DNA from: Euphorbia lathyris
Taxonomy: Eukaryota; Streptophyta; Magnoliopsida; Malpighiales; Euphorbiaceae
Length of the DNA: 64,000 bases
Reading direction: 5' to 3'
NCBI RefSeq assembly: GCF_963576675.1
Contig: NC_088910.1
Coordinates: forward strand, 30,940,531 to 31,004,530
Shown here piece after piece: positions 1 through 11,069 of the stretch; position 1 is the stretch's first letter, and each line of letters begins with the position of its first letter. The translations under genes were made by a program, and so were the position numbers. The notes beneath the pieces were generated by a model. It ran no database searches. It was given only the letters and a program-made list of their open reading frames with translations, and had not been told where the DNA came from.

Positions 1-254
1 GAGTTGCGACTTTTTTTTCATTGAGATTGCAGCTACTACAGTTTGTAATGTGTAATTTCAATTTGTTGCATATTTACTGTTTTCTTTTGTTTTCTAGATT
101 TGTATAGTAGAACTAACCAAAATGATCAATTAGCAAAAGGGAAACAAATTTCCTTTTTTCAGAAATGAGCTGATTGTTTTCAAATGTATTATTACGTGAT
201 TTTCCAGTCCAAACCATGGCTTATAGAGAGTGAAGGGTTACGGATCTAAATCTT

Positions 255-571
255 TTGAAGAGAGAGAGGGGTTAGAAAGAGAAAGAAATTGAGGGAAGAA
301 GATGAAGAGATGGAGAGATAGGGGTAAAAAGGGAGAAATGGATAAAATAATTTTTTTTATATAATTTATGGGTCCCACTTTTACTAATGACTAGGATGAA
401 AAATGCTGATGTGGCGTGTTGACTTTGGGTTGACCGGTCATTTTTACCTGTTGTACACCATAGTGGGAGGTCACCTATAAGGTGGTACATTTTAGTGTAA
501 CAAAACAAAGGTTGTAAACCAAAGTGTGAAACGGGCCAAAGGTTGTACACCATTGATGAAATTTACCCTAA
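255..571. mobile_element. Right arm of a long-TIR (Mutator-like) element, partial
   Basis: This stretch closely resembles the right terminal repeat of the complete element at 6231-7562. Shared parts, in the same order, are a purine-rich GAGAGA tract, tgggtcccac, a gttgacc/ttgaccggtcat block, gggaggtcacct, ggttgtacacca and the terminal aatttaccct. The matching left arm is not in the window, so the element either starts before base 1 or has lost that end. Bases 1-254 hold nothing I recognise. Confidence 0.6.
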
Positions 572-1709
572 TTTTTACAAAGTTTAAGTTGTTTTCTTTG
601 CTTAATGTAAACGAATACATTTGTTTACTTTTCTAAAAGTACTAAACGTTCATGTCTTGCAAATTCATCCCTAAATCAGAAGTATTTTCTAACATTTGTT
701 ATACTCTAATCTAATTCTTATTCTAGCAATTTCAAAACCAAATCTAATTCAACGATTTTACATATTATAAACCTTAAAAGTAAATCTAACTGATTCAAAA
801 TAAGTTTTTGTTAAAAAGCGTTCCCTGTGGGATCGATATCTTTTATTACTACAAGCGTATACCGTGCACTTGCGGAAATACCTCAACACTTGGCTTACGA
901 AGATGGTGCGATCATGCGCTTCAATGGATCATAAGGTTAGTGGCTTTTTGGAGCCTATGGGGATTGACTACCATGCTCTCTTAGGGAGATGTATGGTTGC
1001 CTAACATAAGTTTTGTGAAGTTAAGCTAGGGCTTTGAGTTTTGGAAACATCATTTATTCATAAGTTAAGTTAGAGTCTTTATTAAGTTAAACATTCAAAA
1101 GAATTTGTGCCAAAGAACTAAGAATGTAAAGCTTAAAATCTATAGTTCGATTAATTGTTTCTTACTCACCATAGTAACAAGTGATTAATGGAAGATTACA
1201 TTCTTAGACTCGATAGAAAATCGGTGTGGTTTCTAGCACTCTATTGCTAGGATTTCTCATTGAACTTAAACTTTCTTATCATATTAATTTATTTAATCAT
1301 TGGCCCGGTTAGTTAAATAGGAGTGAAGAAATAGAATGAGATGAACCGAAGTCTTTGCATTGAGTTTCATTCGGAGAAATTACCATCTTTAGTCACGATT
1401 ACTTCCACCGTGTTTAACTTAACAACCTCACTTAACTCAAATTTAGGAAGTGAACCCGAATCCCTAGCATTTTTATTAATCGTCCAAAACAACAATCATT
1501 TTTAGTCTAAATCACAACCAAATCCTTTTAAATTAATTAATCCTGACTTCAAATATCTATTAAATAACTAATGCTTTTTTATAGAATCTCTATGGGATCG
1601 ATTTTTGTACTGAAGTACATTGCATTACTTGATACGATAGGGTGCACTTGTTCTAGAAGCATGCATACATTTTATGCACATCAACCGCTTTGAAATCTGA
1701 CTGGCGCTC
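572..1709. other. Decayed LTR-retrotransposon debris, no gene
   Basis: No credible coding frame is visible. Two spots, about 820-890 and 1590-1685, share the pattern gggatcgat...gtgcacttg, which resembles the 3' part of plant gypsy LTRs where the LTR meets the leader. I read this stretch as remnants of one or two LTR ends, but boundaries and strand cannot be fixed. Confidence 0.35.
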
Positions 1710-1729
1710 GGGGTTCCACTAGAAAAGGA

Positions 1730-2450
1730 GGCACTGCTAGGTGGAGCATGAAATGAATCTTTTGAGGGATATGAGCTCCTCGTTCAATATTTAGACTTCT
1801 TATAGTGTTTTGGGGCCTTCATTTCTACTATAGCGTTGATTTTTTTTTCTAGATTGGGTTCAATTCCTCTTTCCGATAAAATGTAGCCCATGAGCTTCCC
1901 GATCGGATACTGAAGAAGCGCCTCTCTAGTTCGGTTTTAAGTTGTATTTGTGTAAAATATCGAAGACTTGGGTGAGGTCACGAGAATGGTCCTCTTCATT
2001 CGCACTGAGTACTATAATGTCGTCAATTTATGCCTGGACTATTTTGCCAATGAGGTCAAAAAACATCTTGTCCATGCTCCGCTGGTATGTTGCTCTGATG
2101 TCTTTCATCCCGAAGGGCATGTCATTGTAGGAGTAGGTGCCTTCGTGTGTGATAAATGAAGTTTTCTCTGCATCACTTGGGTCCATAGGGATTTTTGAAA
2201 ATTGGCTATTACATCAATTTGAGACAAAATTTTGTGACCAGTTGTCTGGTCGATGAGCTGGTCGAGGTTAGGCAGAGGGTAACAATCTTTCTAGCATGCT
2301 TTATTAACATTTGTAAAATCTACACACATTATATAGTTCTCATTTCTCTTCTTTACAAGTACTACATTAAAGAGCCAATCGGGGTAGTGCACCTCTCAAA
2401 TAAGCTTAACAGCTAAGAGCTTGTTAATCTCAGCCTTGATGGCCTCTTAT
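1730..2450 (-). pseudogene. Gypsy reverse transcriptase remnant
   Basis: Minus-strand translation in shifting frames gives recognisable gypsy RT pieces: a YPLPNLDQLID-like segment near 2285-2250, then the region around a CPSG motif (normally MPFGLK) near 2115. The codon after CPSG is a stop, and the finger/palm block that follows needs several frame changes. No long open frame survives. The assignment rests on the order of these blocks and on the upstream gag and protease remains. Confidence 0.6.
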
Positions 2451-2726
2451 TTGTCCTGGGAGTGCAACCGATTCTTTTGCTTGATCGACGTGTGTGAAGA
2501 GTCAATGTCCAAGTGATGTGTGGCATGCTCGGGAGACACTCTAGTGATGTTCGTCGTTGTCCAGACGAAGGCTTCCTTATTTTTAGATAGAGTTGACTCT
2601 CGTATTGATTATGTGGCCCTTTACAAGTGAGAAATCAACAACTGGCTCAATAGGTTACGGGTTGTATCCGCACATATCCTCCGGGGTGTGATAGACAGTC
2701 ATAGATGATGACCAGAGGGCCCCGTA

Positions 2727-3243
2727 GGGATGGCAACCGATAGGGTACCCGCGGGTAGTGCCAATCCCAACCCTTTGTTTATTTTTTAATTACTTGTACC
2801 CGTCCCATAACTCTAACAAGTATATTTTTTGCATCACATACACGTCCCATTTAATTCGTGGATACCCTTACCCATCAAGAATAAATACATAAAACAAAAA
2901 GTTACAAATTTAACAAAGTATAAATTTAATAAATCATCCATCTAAAAATTGAACAAATTGAACATTGATCAATAAGAATAAAGTAGCTTAATGCTATCAC
3001 TCAATGGTTGAAGAACAAAATGTTGGGGTTTAAATCTCACATCTTACATATAAAAACAATAGTATTTTTTAATATATAAAAGATTTATGATGGATAATGG
3101 ATACTGGGTACCTTAGGGGTATTTCTATACCCAGCACGGGTAATAGTTTTGATCCCATATCCATCACATACCCTATTATACATGGTACAAGTAGTCCCAT
3201 TAGGGTCAGTATTGCTAGATACCCGCAGGTACAATAGTCCCTA
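2727..3243. mobile_element. Non-autonomous hAT-like element inside the gypsy fragment
   Basis: The ends are imperfect inverted repeats, tagggatggcaac...gggtacccgcggg on the left against the complement of cccgcaggta...agtcccta on the right. GGGATGGCAA followed by GGGTACCCGCGGGTA is common at plant hAT termini. Flanking 8-mers gccccgta (2719-2726) and gctccgtg (3244-3251) match at six of eight positions, consistent with an aged 8-bp target duplication. The interior is AT-rich and non-coding, and the exact end may be off by one or two bases. Confidence 0.6.
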
Positions 3244-3369
3244 GCTCCGTGAGCCAGGAAGACTGAGAGTAAGGGCGGAGATGTTGATGGTGGGCATTGA
3301 AACTAAGATGAGGGGTCTATCTAGAATTGCGTTATACGCGAGCAGGATGTCCATCACCACCCAGACATC

Positions 3370-3600
3370 CTAGATCTTGACTTCTTTGTTTCCCTTCGTA
3401 AAGATGATGGGCAAAGAGATGAGGTCAAGGACTAGTACTTTGATGTCAGACAGTGCTACCATAGGGAAAGTGTGTTCCTGAAGCTTGTTTTTATTGTACT
3501 TCATTACCTCCAATGCCTTCCAGGTTAGGAGGTTGACAGAGTTGCTTGTGTCCACCAAAATTTTGTGGATGTTGAATTCCACGATGGCCAATGTGACCAC
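3370..3600 (-). pseudogene. Gypsy aspartic protease remnant
   Basis: A 76-codon open stretch reads as a retropepsin. It has IHKILVDTSNSVNLLT, where active proteases have DTGSS, followed by the usual helix and a FPMVALSD segment. The active-site glycine after DT is replaced by S, so activity is unlikely. It lies between the gag remains (higher coordinates) and the hAT insertion. Confidence 0.65.
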
Positions 3601-4439
3601 TAGAGCTTCAAAATACGAGGTGCAAATGGGAGGTTGGACGACTAGTGACTCATGTGGCCCCTATTCTTCTTTTTCTCGATGAGATTTTCATAGAGTATGA
3701 TGGTGCTCCTTCCCTAATTATCTGAATTCCACCTTAATAGCAGGGCCTTTTGACATCTTTCTGCCTCTATTGGGGCTCACGTGGTCTTTAGTGGTTGTTT
3801 GCTTGGCGGATAGCTCTAGGTGGGGCTCCTTGCTCGACGAGCTTGCCAATCTCCTTCTGTAAGTGTTTGTAGTTCTTTATAGAGTGCCTTGCGGATTTGT
3901 GATATTTTCAGTATTGCTCTTTATTCGTTTGAGGCTTGTGGGATCTGTTTGAGAGGACGAGTTGTTCAGGAGTGTGGTTTTACAAGGTGAGGGCAATGGT
4001 GCCTTATCAGAATAGTGTACTTCATGGCCCGCGGAGCATCCAATTTTTTCTGCGTCCCTAAGGTCCCTCCGCTCTTCATCTCATCTTGGATAGTAAAGAA
4101 AGGGATCGTCTGCTCTTCTAGGCCTGGAGATGTCCCTTGAGTCGGCTGTCTAATTAGCTTTTTCTTCCCTTTTTCCATCACCCTTGCCTTTATCTATTTC
4201 GGACTGTTCATAGCCCTCCAAATGGTCGTTGTCATCATTGTGCACATAAGTTTATGGTTATTAGCTCTTCAAAAGAGTGCGGAAGCTTACAGAAGCACTT
4301 CTGGCTCAGGGGTTCACGGGATATCCCTTTTGCCAGAGCTCATGAGCTACCTTCAAATTGAGGCACTTGACTTGGGAGGATAGATGATGAAAATAAAACA
4401 AGTAATTTTTTAGGGGTTTAATTTGCCTTTGTCGTAGGT

Positions 4440-5329
4440 AGTTCATGTCTGATTTGATTCTCCTAACCTTAGCAGCGGCCCCAAAGTGGGATAAAAATAG
4501 ATCTTTGAGAAGGTCGAAGGAATCGATGGATTTGGGGCTAGGCCTTTATGCATTCATGTGCGCTCTTGGACAAGGTTGTGAAAAAAAAATTGCACATGAT
4601 GTCCCTATTCTTCGAGTATATGTTTTTAGTACTCATGAGAGAGCTAATGTAGTCGTTAGGGTCATCTGTGTCGAAACACTATGCCAATTTGGGGGTGTTC
4701 CAGTCCCTGGGAAATCGGGGTGCCAATGATTCGATGGACGATAGGGTTTTGGTTGATGTGATATTCCCCCATCACTCCGCCAAGGACCCTTTTGTCAAGG
4801 ACCCTATGGATCTTGGATTCTAGAAGTTCCTCAACATTTAGCAGGTCAAGGATAGTCGGGACTGAGATGATGGCTGACTGTGGCTGGTGGGCCTGAATGG
4901 TGGGTTGTGGGATTATCAAGAGGCAATGGATGGTCTGTATTACGATAGGGTTTGCTTTGGAAACCGATACTGGAGTTGCCACGACTGATGCCAGAGAAGT
5001 TGATGCGGAAGGCTATTGTTGTGCGATTGCTTTAGGAACTCCTAAACCTTCTTGTTCTCTTTCTGAAAGGCTTGTTGTTGGTCAGTGATTTTTATTTAGG
5101 TCGCCATATGGAGGACTTGAGTTATCCAAAAACTCCTGATCATGTTAAAGAGCTTCCTGGAGGGCTCGACGTCTTCCTCATTGGATTCAACCTCTGTTAG
5201 TAAAGGAACCAGATTCTGTGGCTGCCCCACGGGCCTGAGTTAGACCTCCACTGCAGGTGAGCTAGACGTCGCGATCAAAGGGTTCAACATTTCATTGACC
5301 GATGTAGGAGCTGATTGTTTGTCCGCCAT
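4440..5329 (-). pseudogene. Gypsy gag remnant
   Basis: The minus strand from 5329 starts MADKQSAPTSVNEM and stops soon after. Further down, a 106-codon stretch (4982-4662) precedes a frame change into a typical gag core with DDPNDYI-like and FFTTL-like segments near 4660-4570. No zinc knuckle is recognisable. It is the upstream part of the element whose protease and RT follow at lower coordinates. Confidence 0.55.
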
Positions 5330-5399
5330 GGTATGAAAGATGGTTTTAGTGGTAAAAATGATTTCAAGAAATTATGATGGAAGTCGTTTGTTACTCCAT

Positions 5400-6230
5400 G
5401 CTCACCACACTAAATAATAAGGATATGACAATTTTCGGGTTGGCTATTTTCGTTGGCTCACCTCCTGCACCGGGATTATCAAGTTAGTGTTCCAATAATG
5501 AGATAGAGCAAATATAGAGTAAGAATTCTTAGTGTGTGTGTGAGAGATTCCAGAATCCTTTTACCAACGGTGTACTCCTTCCCTTTATAGGGCCTAAGTA
5601 GTATGGCTTATATATGTGATTAGTTAGCGATGAGTGAAAAAAATGGTGTATATGTAAAATGTAAATAATAAGAGTAATGATTAAAAAAAACAGTTTGATA
5701 AATTATTATTTACCAAATTTACCAATGTTACATGTAAATTTGTTATTTGTTGCCAACGTTAAGGATAAAATGTACTATATTAGACGTTAAAAATAAAATT
5801 CCTCTTAGTCATTAACATTGAGAGTTTATCCCTGTTATGACCCTTTTTTGTAGTGGAATTGGAATTATGAGTGTGTCAACGGTTTATAATACCCACGAAT
5901 TTTGAAATGTGTTGAATTTGAAAATCAAATGATTATTAGGAATAAAAGGGACAGAATAATTTCTTAATGTTCAGATTATCAAAAGCTAAGCTAAAGAAAA
6001 ATAAATAAATTACAAGAAAACTGTGAAATTATAAGACCGAAAAAAGGAAAAGGAATAAGTAAAGGAAAAGTGCTAGAAATCAAAATTATAATTATAATTG
6101 TGTAGAATTTTAGCTTGATTTTTAATTTTGTTGGTTATCCTTGCAAATGAGGAGACAAAGTTTTATAGCGTTCAATTGTAACCACTCCTCCACAATTCCC
6201 ACCTATAAACTTCTTAACTCTCCCTCCACC
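5400..6230. other. AT-rich intergenic DNA, possible gypsy leader at its left end
   Basis: No open frame or tandem array is visible. Bases 5400-5600 may be the leader or LTR end of the minus-strand gypsy fragment, since they lie directly upstream of its gag start. The remainder is AT-rich, and nothing else is identifiable. Confidence 0.4.
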
Positions 6231-7562
6231 AGGGTAAATTACATACGTGGTGTATAACATTTACCCCAAATCACACTTTGGTGTACAATCAAAATTTTGT
6301 CACATTAAACCGTACGAACTTCAGGTGACCTCTCAATAAAGTGTACAGCCGGTTTTTATGACCGGTCAACGCTGGTCAACTATGCCACGTCAGCATTTTT
6401 CATTATAGAATTAAAAAAATGGGACCCACTCTTTATGGGATGACTAATATAACCTTAATTTTTTATAAATTTACTAAAATACCCCCATCTTCTCCCTTCA
6501 ATCTCTCTCTCTCTCTACATCTTCTCTCTCACTACTATTTCTCTTGTTGTCTGCACCAGCACTCATCTTTTGTCTCTCTACCTGCTCCTTTTGCCTTTCC
6601 ATTGCTTGGTTACCGAGGAACGACCGGAAAAAGAAGGAAGAAAGGGAGATTGAAAGGTAAAGCGAAGAGGTTATTTCCGTTGTCTATTGATTCTTCATAT
6701 TTATCATTTTTAAATGCCATTGCTGTTTTTTTTCTTTTGGGCTTTTTTTTTCTCTGTTGAATAAAGCAGCATTTAAATTCCAACATTTGCTTTATCTCGT
6801 CTTTCCGTATTCGATTAGAGCTCTCAAGAGTTGAATTCAATGATACCAAATTAATCTAACATATTACCTAAGTAATTAGCAGATGAAAGGGGTGTAAGAC
6901 AAAAATAGAAAGCCCTGACAAAACTCAAGAACGCCAATTCGTGGGGTTTGAGAAAAGGGAAGAAGATGGAAAATAAATCTTTGCATAGACAAAATTAATA
7001 AAAATTGAACAACTCAGTCCGCATAAAATGGAAACAAAAAAATCACCTGGAGTAATAAAGTGGGTTTGCAGCCGTTCTAGCACAGGACGCCGGAGGTGGT
7101 GGGAAGAGGTCGGTGGTTGTGTAAAAGAATTATAGAGAGATAGGATGGAGAGAGTTTTGGTGAGCAGAAAATAGTGGGGTACTTTAGGAAGTATGAATAC
7201 ATTAGGAATAGTATAATTTTTCTTTCTCAAACTATACGGGTAAAGAAATGGTAGAGAGATGAGTGAGAGAGAAGATGTAGAGAGAGAGTGATTGAAGGAA
7301 GAAGATGGGGGTATTTTAGTAAATTTATAAAGAATAAGGTTATATTAGTCAATTCCATAAAGAGTGGGTCCCACTTTTTTAATTCTACACTGAAAAATGT
7401 TGACGTGGCATAGTTGACCAGCGTTGACCGGTCATAAAAACCGGTTGTACACTTTATTGGGAGGTCACCTGAAGTTCGTACGGTTTAATGTGATAAAATT
7501 TTAGTTATACACCAAAGTTTGATTTGGAGTAAAGGTTGTACACCACGTATGTAATTTACCCT
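6231..7562. mobile_element. Non-autonomous Mutator-like element with about 295-bp TIRs
   Basis: The left arm (6231 to about 6525) and right arm (about 7265-7562) are near-complementary over roughly 295 bp, beginning agggtaaattacatacgtgg and ending with its complement. Flanking 9-mers cctccacca (6223-6231) and cctccatta (7563-7571) agree at seven positions, the target-duplication length of Mutator elements. The 740-bp interior has no transposase-like frame; a captured host fragment is possible but not shown. The partial copy at 255-571 belongs to the same family. Confidence 0.75.
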
Positions 7563-7819
7563 CCTCCATTAACATTGCCCACTAATTTTATATAACTTTC
7601 AGAAGGTCTCAGCAGAAAAAAGGAAAAACAGTCCTCTTAACCAACTTTGACCCACCAATTTAATAATCACATTTAACGATACAAAAATTAATTTAATTAA
7701 ATAATTATTAATGCACTGTTATTATTTAATTAGCCTAACTGTATAATAAAAATTTAGTTAAATTAGTTAAAATATAAATAATTAAAAATGGGCGTAAAAC
7801 TAAATATAAAAACCCTGAA

Positions 7820-8145
7820 TTGGACTTGTCCTTTTCGGCTGACCTTTAGGGGATACTTGCCATGAGTCTGGGTTGAAAAAACTGATTGTTGAATCTGACA
7901 ACTCTGAGCCTATCAAAATGATTTCCGAAAAAAATGCTATTTGTTTAAATAGCCATAATCTCATCAAAGGAATTAGAAGGTTTTGTTCTTCCTTTGATTC
8001 CATAAAGTTCATCCACATCTTCAGAGAGCATAACCGGGTGGCGGATCGTTTGGCGACTGCTGGGTATGAGAGGATGATGAGCGTCACTACCTTTTCTTAT
8101 CCTTCTAATTTTCTTCACTCTTTCCTTTCCTGTCCCTACCAAAAA
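7820..8145 (+). mobile_element. Very short 5'-truncated L1 LINE insertion (RNase H end)
   Basis: The insert is flanked by a perfect 18-bp duplication (aaatataaaaaccctgaa) at 7802-7819 and 8146-8163 and ends in a short A run before the right copy. Its coding part is the end of a plant LINE ORF2 RNase H domain (RVT_3 type). LIVESDN carries a catalytic-type aspartate and FREHNRVADRLA is the C-terminal motif. Only about 326 bp were copied, typical of aborted target-primed reverse transcription. Confidence 0.85.
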
Positions 8146-8215
8146 AAATATAAAAACCCTGAAACTTTTTTCTTTACTAACGTCAAAATTCATATTACTT
8201 TCTCAAGTCCATTAT
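7843..8215 (+). pseudogene. LINE RNase H fragment
   Basis: The open frame runs from just after a TGA at 7840-7842 through LKKLIVESDNSEPI, then FIHIFREHNRVADRLATAG. It reads on past the LINE 3' end and the right target duplication into host DNA, stopping near 8218. The residues after about 8100 are therefore not LINE protein. It has no start of its own and is not a functional gene. Confidence 0.75.
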
Positions 8216-8759
8216 ATTGATCATTAGGAGGGTTCTGGCTCTTTTACATTATAGCTGCAATTTAATTTTCAATGAAAGTTTTTATCCCTGGAAACAGTAC
8301 AGATTCATAAACTATACATTTTTTGAGATCGTCAATTCATTTTCTACATCTAACCTTTTGATGAGATAGTGTAGAGTAGAAGCATAATTGACAAATGATG
8401 GGAGATTAAGGGGAAAAAAGCAGGAGTAATTTGATGTATTTTGCACCATACATCAATTCTTGTATCAAAAAAAAAAAAACTTACTGCAATTCGAGATCAG
8501 TAAGAGTCCTTTCACTAAATATTGATATGACATCATCTATGAGGAACCATCTGGTTCACAATAGAATTCCTTAGCCGAGTCCTAAGTAGAATTCTCACCA
8601 AATAAAAAAATGAAATGAAATATATTTAGCAAATGTTGGGATCTAAAAAAGGTCATGTATAGGAACTAGCTGAGGACAAATGAACATCCCAAGACAGGGA
8701 TCCAACTGGAACGCTTAGTGAAATCCAAACGGATATCTAATTATCATATTTACATTGTT
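8164..8759. other. Intergenic DNA, nothing identified
   Basis: The stretch is AT-rich with a 12-nt A run near 8467. I see no credible coding frame, terminal repeats or RNA gene. It separates the LINE tail from the MITE pair at 8760-9070. Confidence 0.4.
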
Positions 8760-8966
8760 GGATAAATAATTTATTAGTCTCCGCTTTTGTACGTAACACA
8801 TTGTTTAGTCCTATTTTGAAAAAATACATTGCAAAGTCTCTATCTTTTATCAATATTAACACTTTGGTTCTTTTGTCTATTTTTTTTAAATTTTTAACCG
8901 AACATATCTTAGCTTCCAGAATAAACAGTGTGTTACGTAAAAAAGAGACTAATAAATTATTTACCC
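8760..8966. mobile_element. Mutator-type MITE, copy 1 (207 bp)
   Basis: The ends are inverted repeats: ggataaataatttattagtc on the left and gactaataaattatttaccc on the right, with the complementarity continuing inward. Flanking 9-mers tacattgtt (8751-8759) and tatattgtt (8967-8975) differ at one base. The same family occurs complete at 16966-17296. A third, partial arm (about 8990-9070) follows immediately and ends in a similar aataaattattta and tatatt, suggesting local duplication or nested insertion. Confidence 0.75.
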
Positions 8967-9338
8967 TATATTGTTTAATCTAACTAACCGAACACTTTGG
9001 TTCTTTTCAAAGTAGGACTAAACAATGTGTTAGGTAAAAAAGAGATTAATAAATTATTTATCCTATATTATTTAATCTTCGGTTTTTATTCTATTCAACA
9101 ATTCAAAATATTTGAGGAACTAATGTACTAAATAGAAAAAAGTTAAAAACTAAATAATATATCATTAAAACAATAAACAATATGTTAGTAAAAATATAAC
9201 AACTAACAAATTGTTTACCCATTATACTACTCAACTTTGTTCACTAATATAATGGTTACTCAACTTCAAAACCAGACATAAACATCACTCAACTTGTTCC
9301 TTTACTTGCATAAAAGTGCATTATGAAAGCAAGAGAAC

Positions 9339-9703
9339 TGTCACGACTATTAGTGGTTTTTATAATTCTGTTTGCTTCCTTCTAGTTATTTAGATTATTT
9401 CCTTAATAGATCCTATGAGCTAAAGTAGCTAGTTATTATGAGTTTGTTAGGATTTTGGATTGTAGTGCCAGTTGTCTTATATCACAATTGTACCAACTGT
9501 TTTGGCCTTCTCTTCTATAAGAGATCACACACTGTACTAACAATTCACCGAAGAATTGATGAAGTCACTTTTATCTTTTCTCTCTCCTAAATTCTTCTCT
9601 TTTCTATTCTCAGTAATCCGTGTTCCTTCCTTCTTCCTCTAATTCTCTACTTCTTTCCTTCTTTCTATTCTGAAATTTTCTCATCAGAACTCGGGTTCTG
9701 ACA
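9339..9703. mobile_element. Probable solo LTR (365 bp)
   Basis: The segment starts TGTCA and ends TGACA, the short inverted ends of an LTR. It is bordered by agaac (9334-9338) and agaat (9704-9708), a near-match 5-bp target duplication. The second half is pyrimidine-rich with ttctctctcc and ttctttcctt tracts, as in copia R/U5 regions. No internal retrotransposon coding sequence adjoins it, hence solo. No second copy in the window confirms the boundaries. Confidence 0.5.
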
Positions 9704-9837
9704 AGAATTCAAAACAAATGTTGACAATCTCAATAATTAAAGTTTTCTAGATTCACATTTCATATAAAGCCATGTTTTTTTTTTACAAAACCACCCTTTT
9801 CAAATATTTCTCATTAAAGTTTGTTAAGATGTCATTT

Positions 9838-10881
9838 CGCGGAAATATATTGACATAATAAAGGACATGTATGAGGGAGTATGCACGAGTGTACGTACTA
9901 GTGTTGGGAAGACTGAAGAGTTTCCTATTACGATTGGAGTGCATCAAGGTTCCGCACTAAGCCCATTTCTTTTTGCCATCGTTATGGATGAACTAACAAG
10001 TTCACTTCAAGATGGTATACCATGGTGCATGCTGTTTGCAGATGATATTGTGTTGGTTGATGAAACGAAAGAAGGAGTGGAGAGGAAGTTGGAACTATGG
10101 AGACAAACTCTAGAATCTAGAGGCTTTAAGTTGAGTCGAAGTAAGACAGAATATTTGGAGTGTAAGTTTAGCGGCCATAGGAGTAGGGAGGCAGGGACAA
10201 TCACCCTAGATGGGAGAGTTGTTCAGGCCTCAGATTGCTTCCGGTATTTAGGATCTATTATCCAAACGGATGGAGAAGTAGATGGAGATGTTGCTCATAG
10301 GATTAAAGCTGGTTGGTCGAAGTGGAAGAGTGCTACGGGTTTCCTTTGTGATCCCGGCATGCCTAATAGATTGAAGGGAAAATTCTACCGGGCGGCAATT
10401 AGACCAGCATTGTTATATGGTACGGAGTGTTGGGCAGTGAAACACTGCCACATCCATAAGATGTCGGTGGCGGAGATGCGTATGTTGAGATGGATGTGTG
10501 GTCATACGAGAAAGGACCGGGTGCGTAATGAAATAATTAGGACAAAAGTAGGGGTCACATCTATTGAGAATAAAATGAGAGAAAACCGACTAAGGTGGTT
10601 TGGCCATGTGAGACATAGAACGCTTGATGCGCCAGTTAGGAGAACCGAAGAGTGGCAAAGAGATGTAGTGGTGAGGGGTAGGGGAAGACCTAAGCAAACT
10701 TGAAGGAGGGTGATCGAGAGTGATATGAGTTTACTGGGAATTGAGGAAAATATGGTAGTGGATAGGACGGAGTGGAGGGAGCGAATTTGTGTCGCTGACA
10801 TGACTTGAGTTCACGGTTTTATATGATGGTTCATGTTAGTCGACCCCAAATCATTTCGGGATTAAGGCTTTGTTGTTGTTG
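9838..10881 (+). mobile_element. 5'-truncated RTE-clade LINE with 23-bp TSD
   Basis: A 23-bp direct repeat (taaagtttgttaagatgtca plus ttt) lies at 9815-9837 and 10882-10904 and brackets an RTE-type LINE. The 3' end is atttcgggattaaggctttg followed by TTG repeats, the usual RTE tail instead of poly(A). The 5' junction falls in gtcatttcgcgg, a sequence also present inside the other RTE copy at 26528-26540. The last TSD bases therefore coincide with LINE sequence, a microhomology join. Confidence 0.9.
9867..10808 (+). pseudogene. RTE LINE reverse transcriptase, C-terminal part
   Basis: The 278-codon open frame covers RT motifs from [14 protein letters not shown] to the catalytic [11 protein letters not shown] (FADD at residues 57-60 of this frame). 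It continues into the RTE C-terminal region with RWFGHVRHR and RGRGRPKQT. Motifs N-terminal to GVHQGS and the whole endonuclease are missing through 5' truncation. A TGA at 10701-10703 replaces a tryptophan codon (TGG in the copy at 27391). The same frame then continues to a natural stop at 10806-10808. Not functional. Confidence 0.9.
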
Positions 10882-11069
10882 TAAAGTTTGTTAAGATGTC
10901 ATTTTCATTAAGTCTATAATAGAGGATTAACATTTATTGGAGTGATATAAGAGGACTTTCATGTTAGTAGAAAGTCAAAATTGGCTTTTATTCAAAATTG
11001 ATTTTTATGTCTAGATTTGAACCATCATGATAGTAAGGAGAATATTGAGTGTAAATTATGCAAATCCAA

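Larger units (their letters stand above)
1710..5329 (-). mobile_element. Decayed Ty3/gypsy retrotransposon, minus strand
   Basis: Read on the minus strand, remains appear in the order gag (5329 to about 4440), protease (about 3600-3370) and reverse transcriptase (about 2450-1730). The reading frame is broken throughout by stops and frameshifts. A hAT-type insertion at 2727-3243 separates protease from reverse transcriptase. A plausible gag ATG is the complement of 5327-5329. The region above it (about 5400-5600) may be leader or LTR, but I could not identify paired LTRs or a primer-binding site. This is a dead fragment. Confidence 0.75.
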
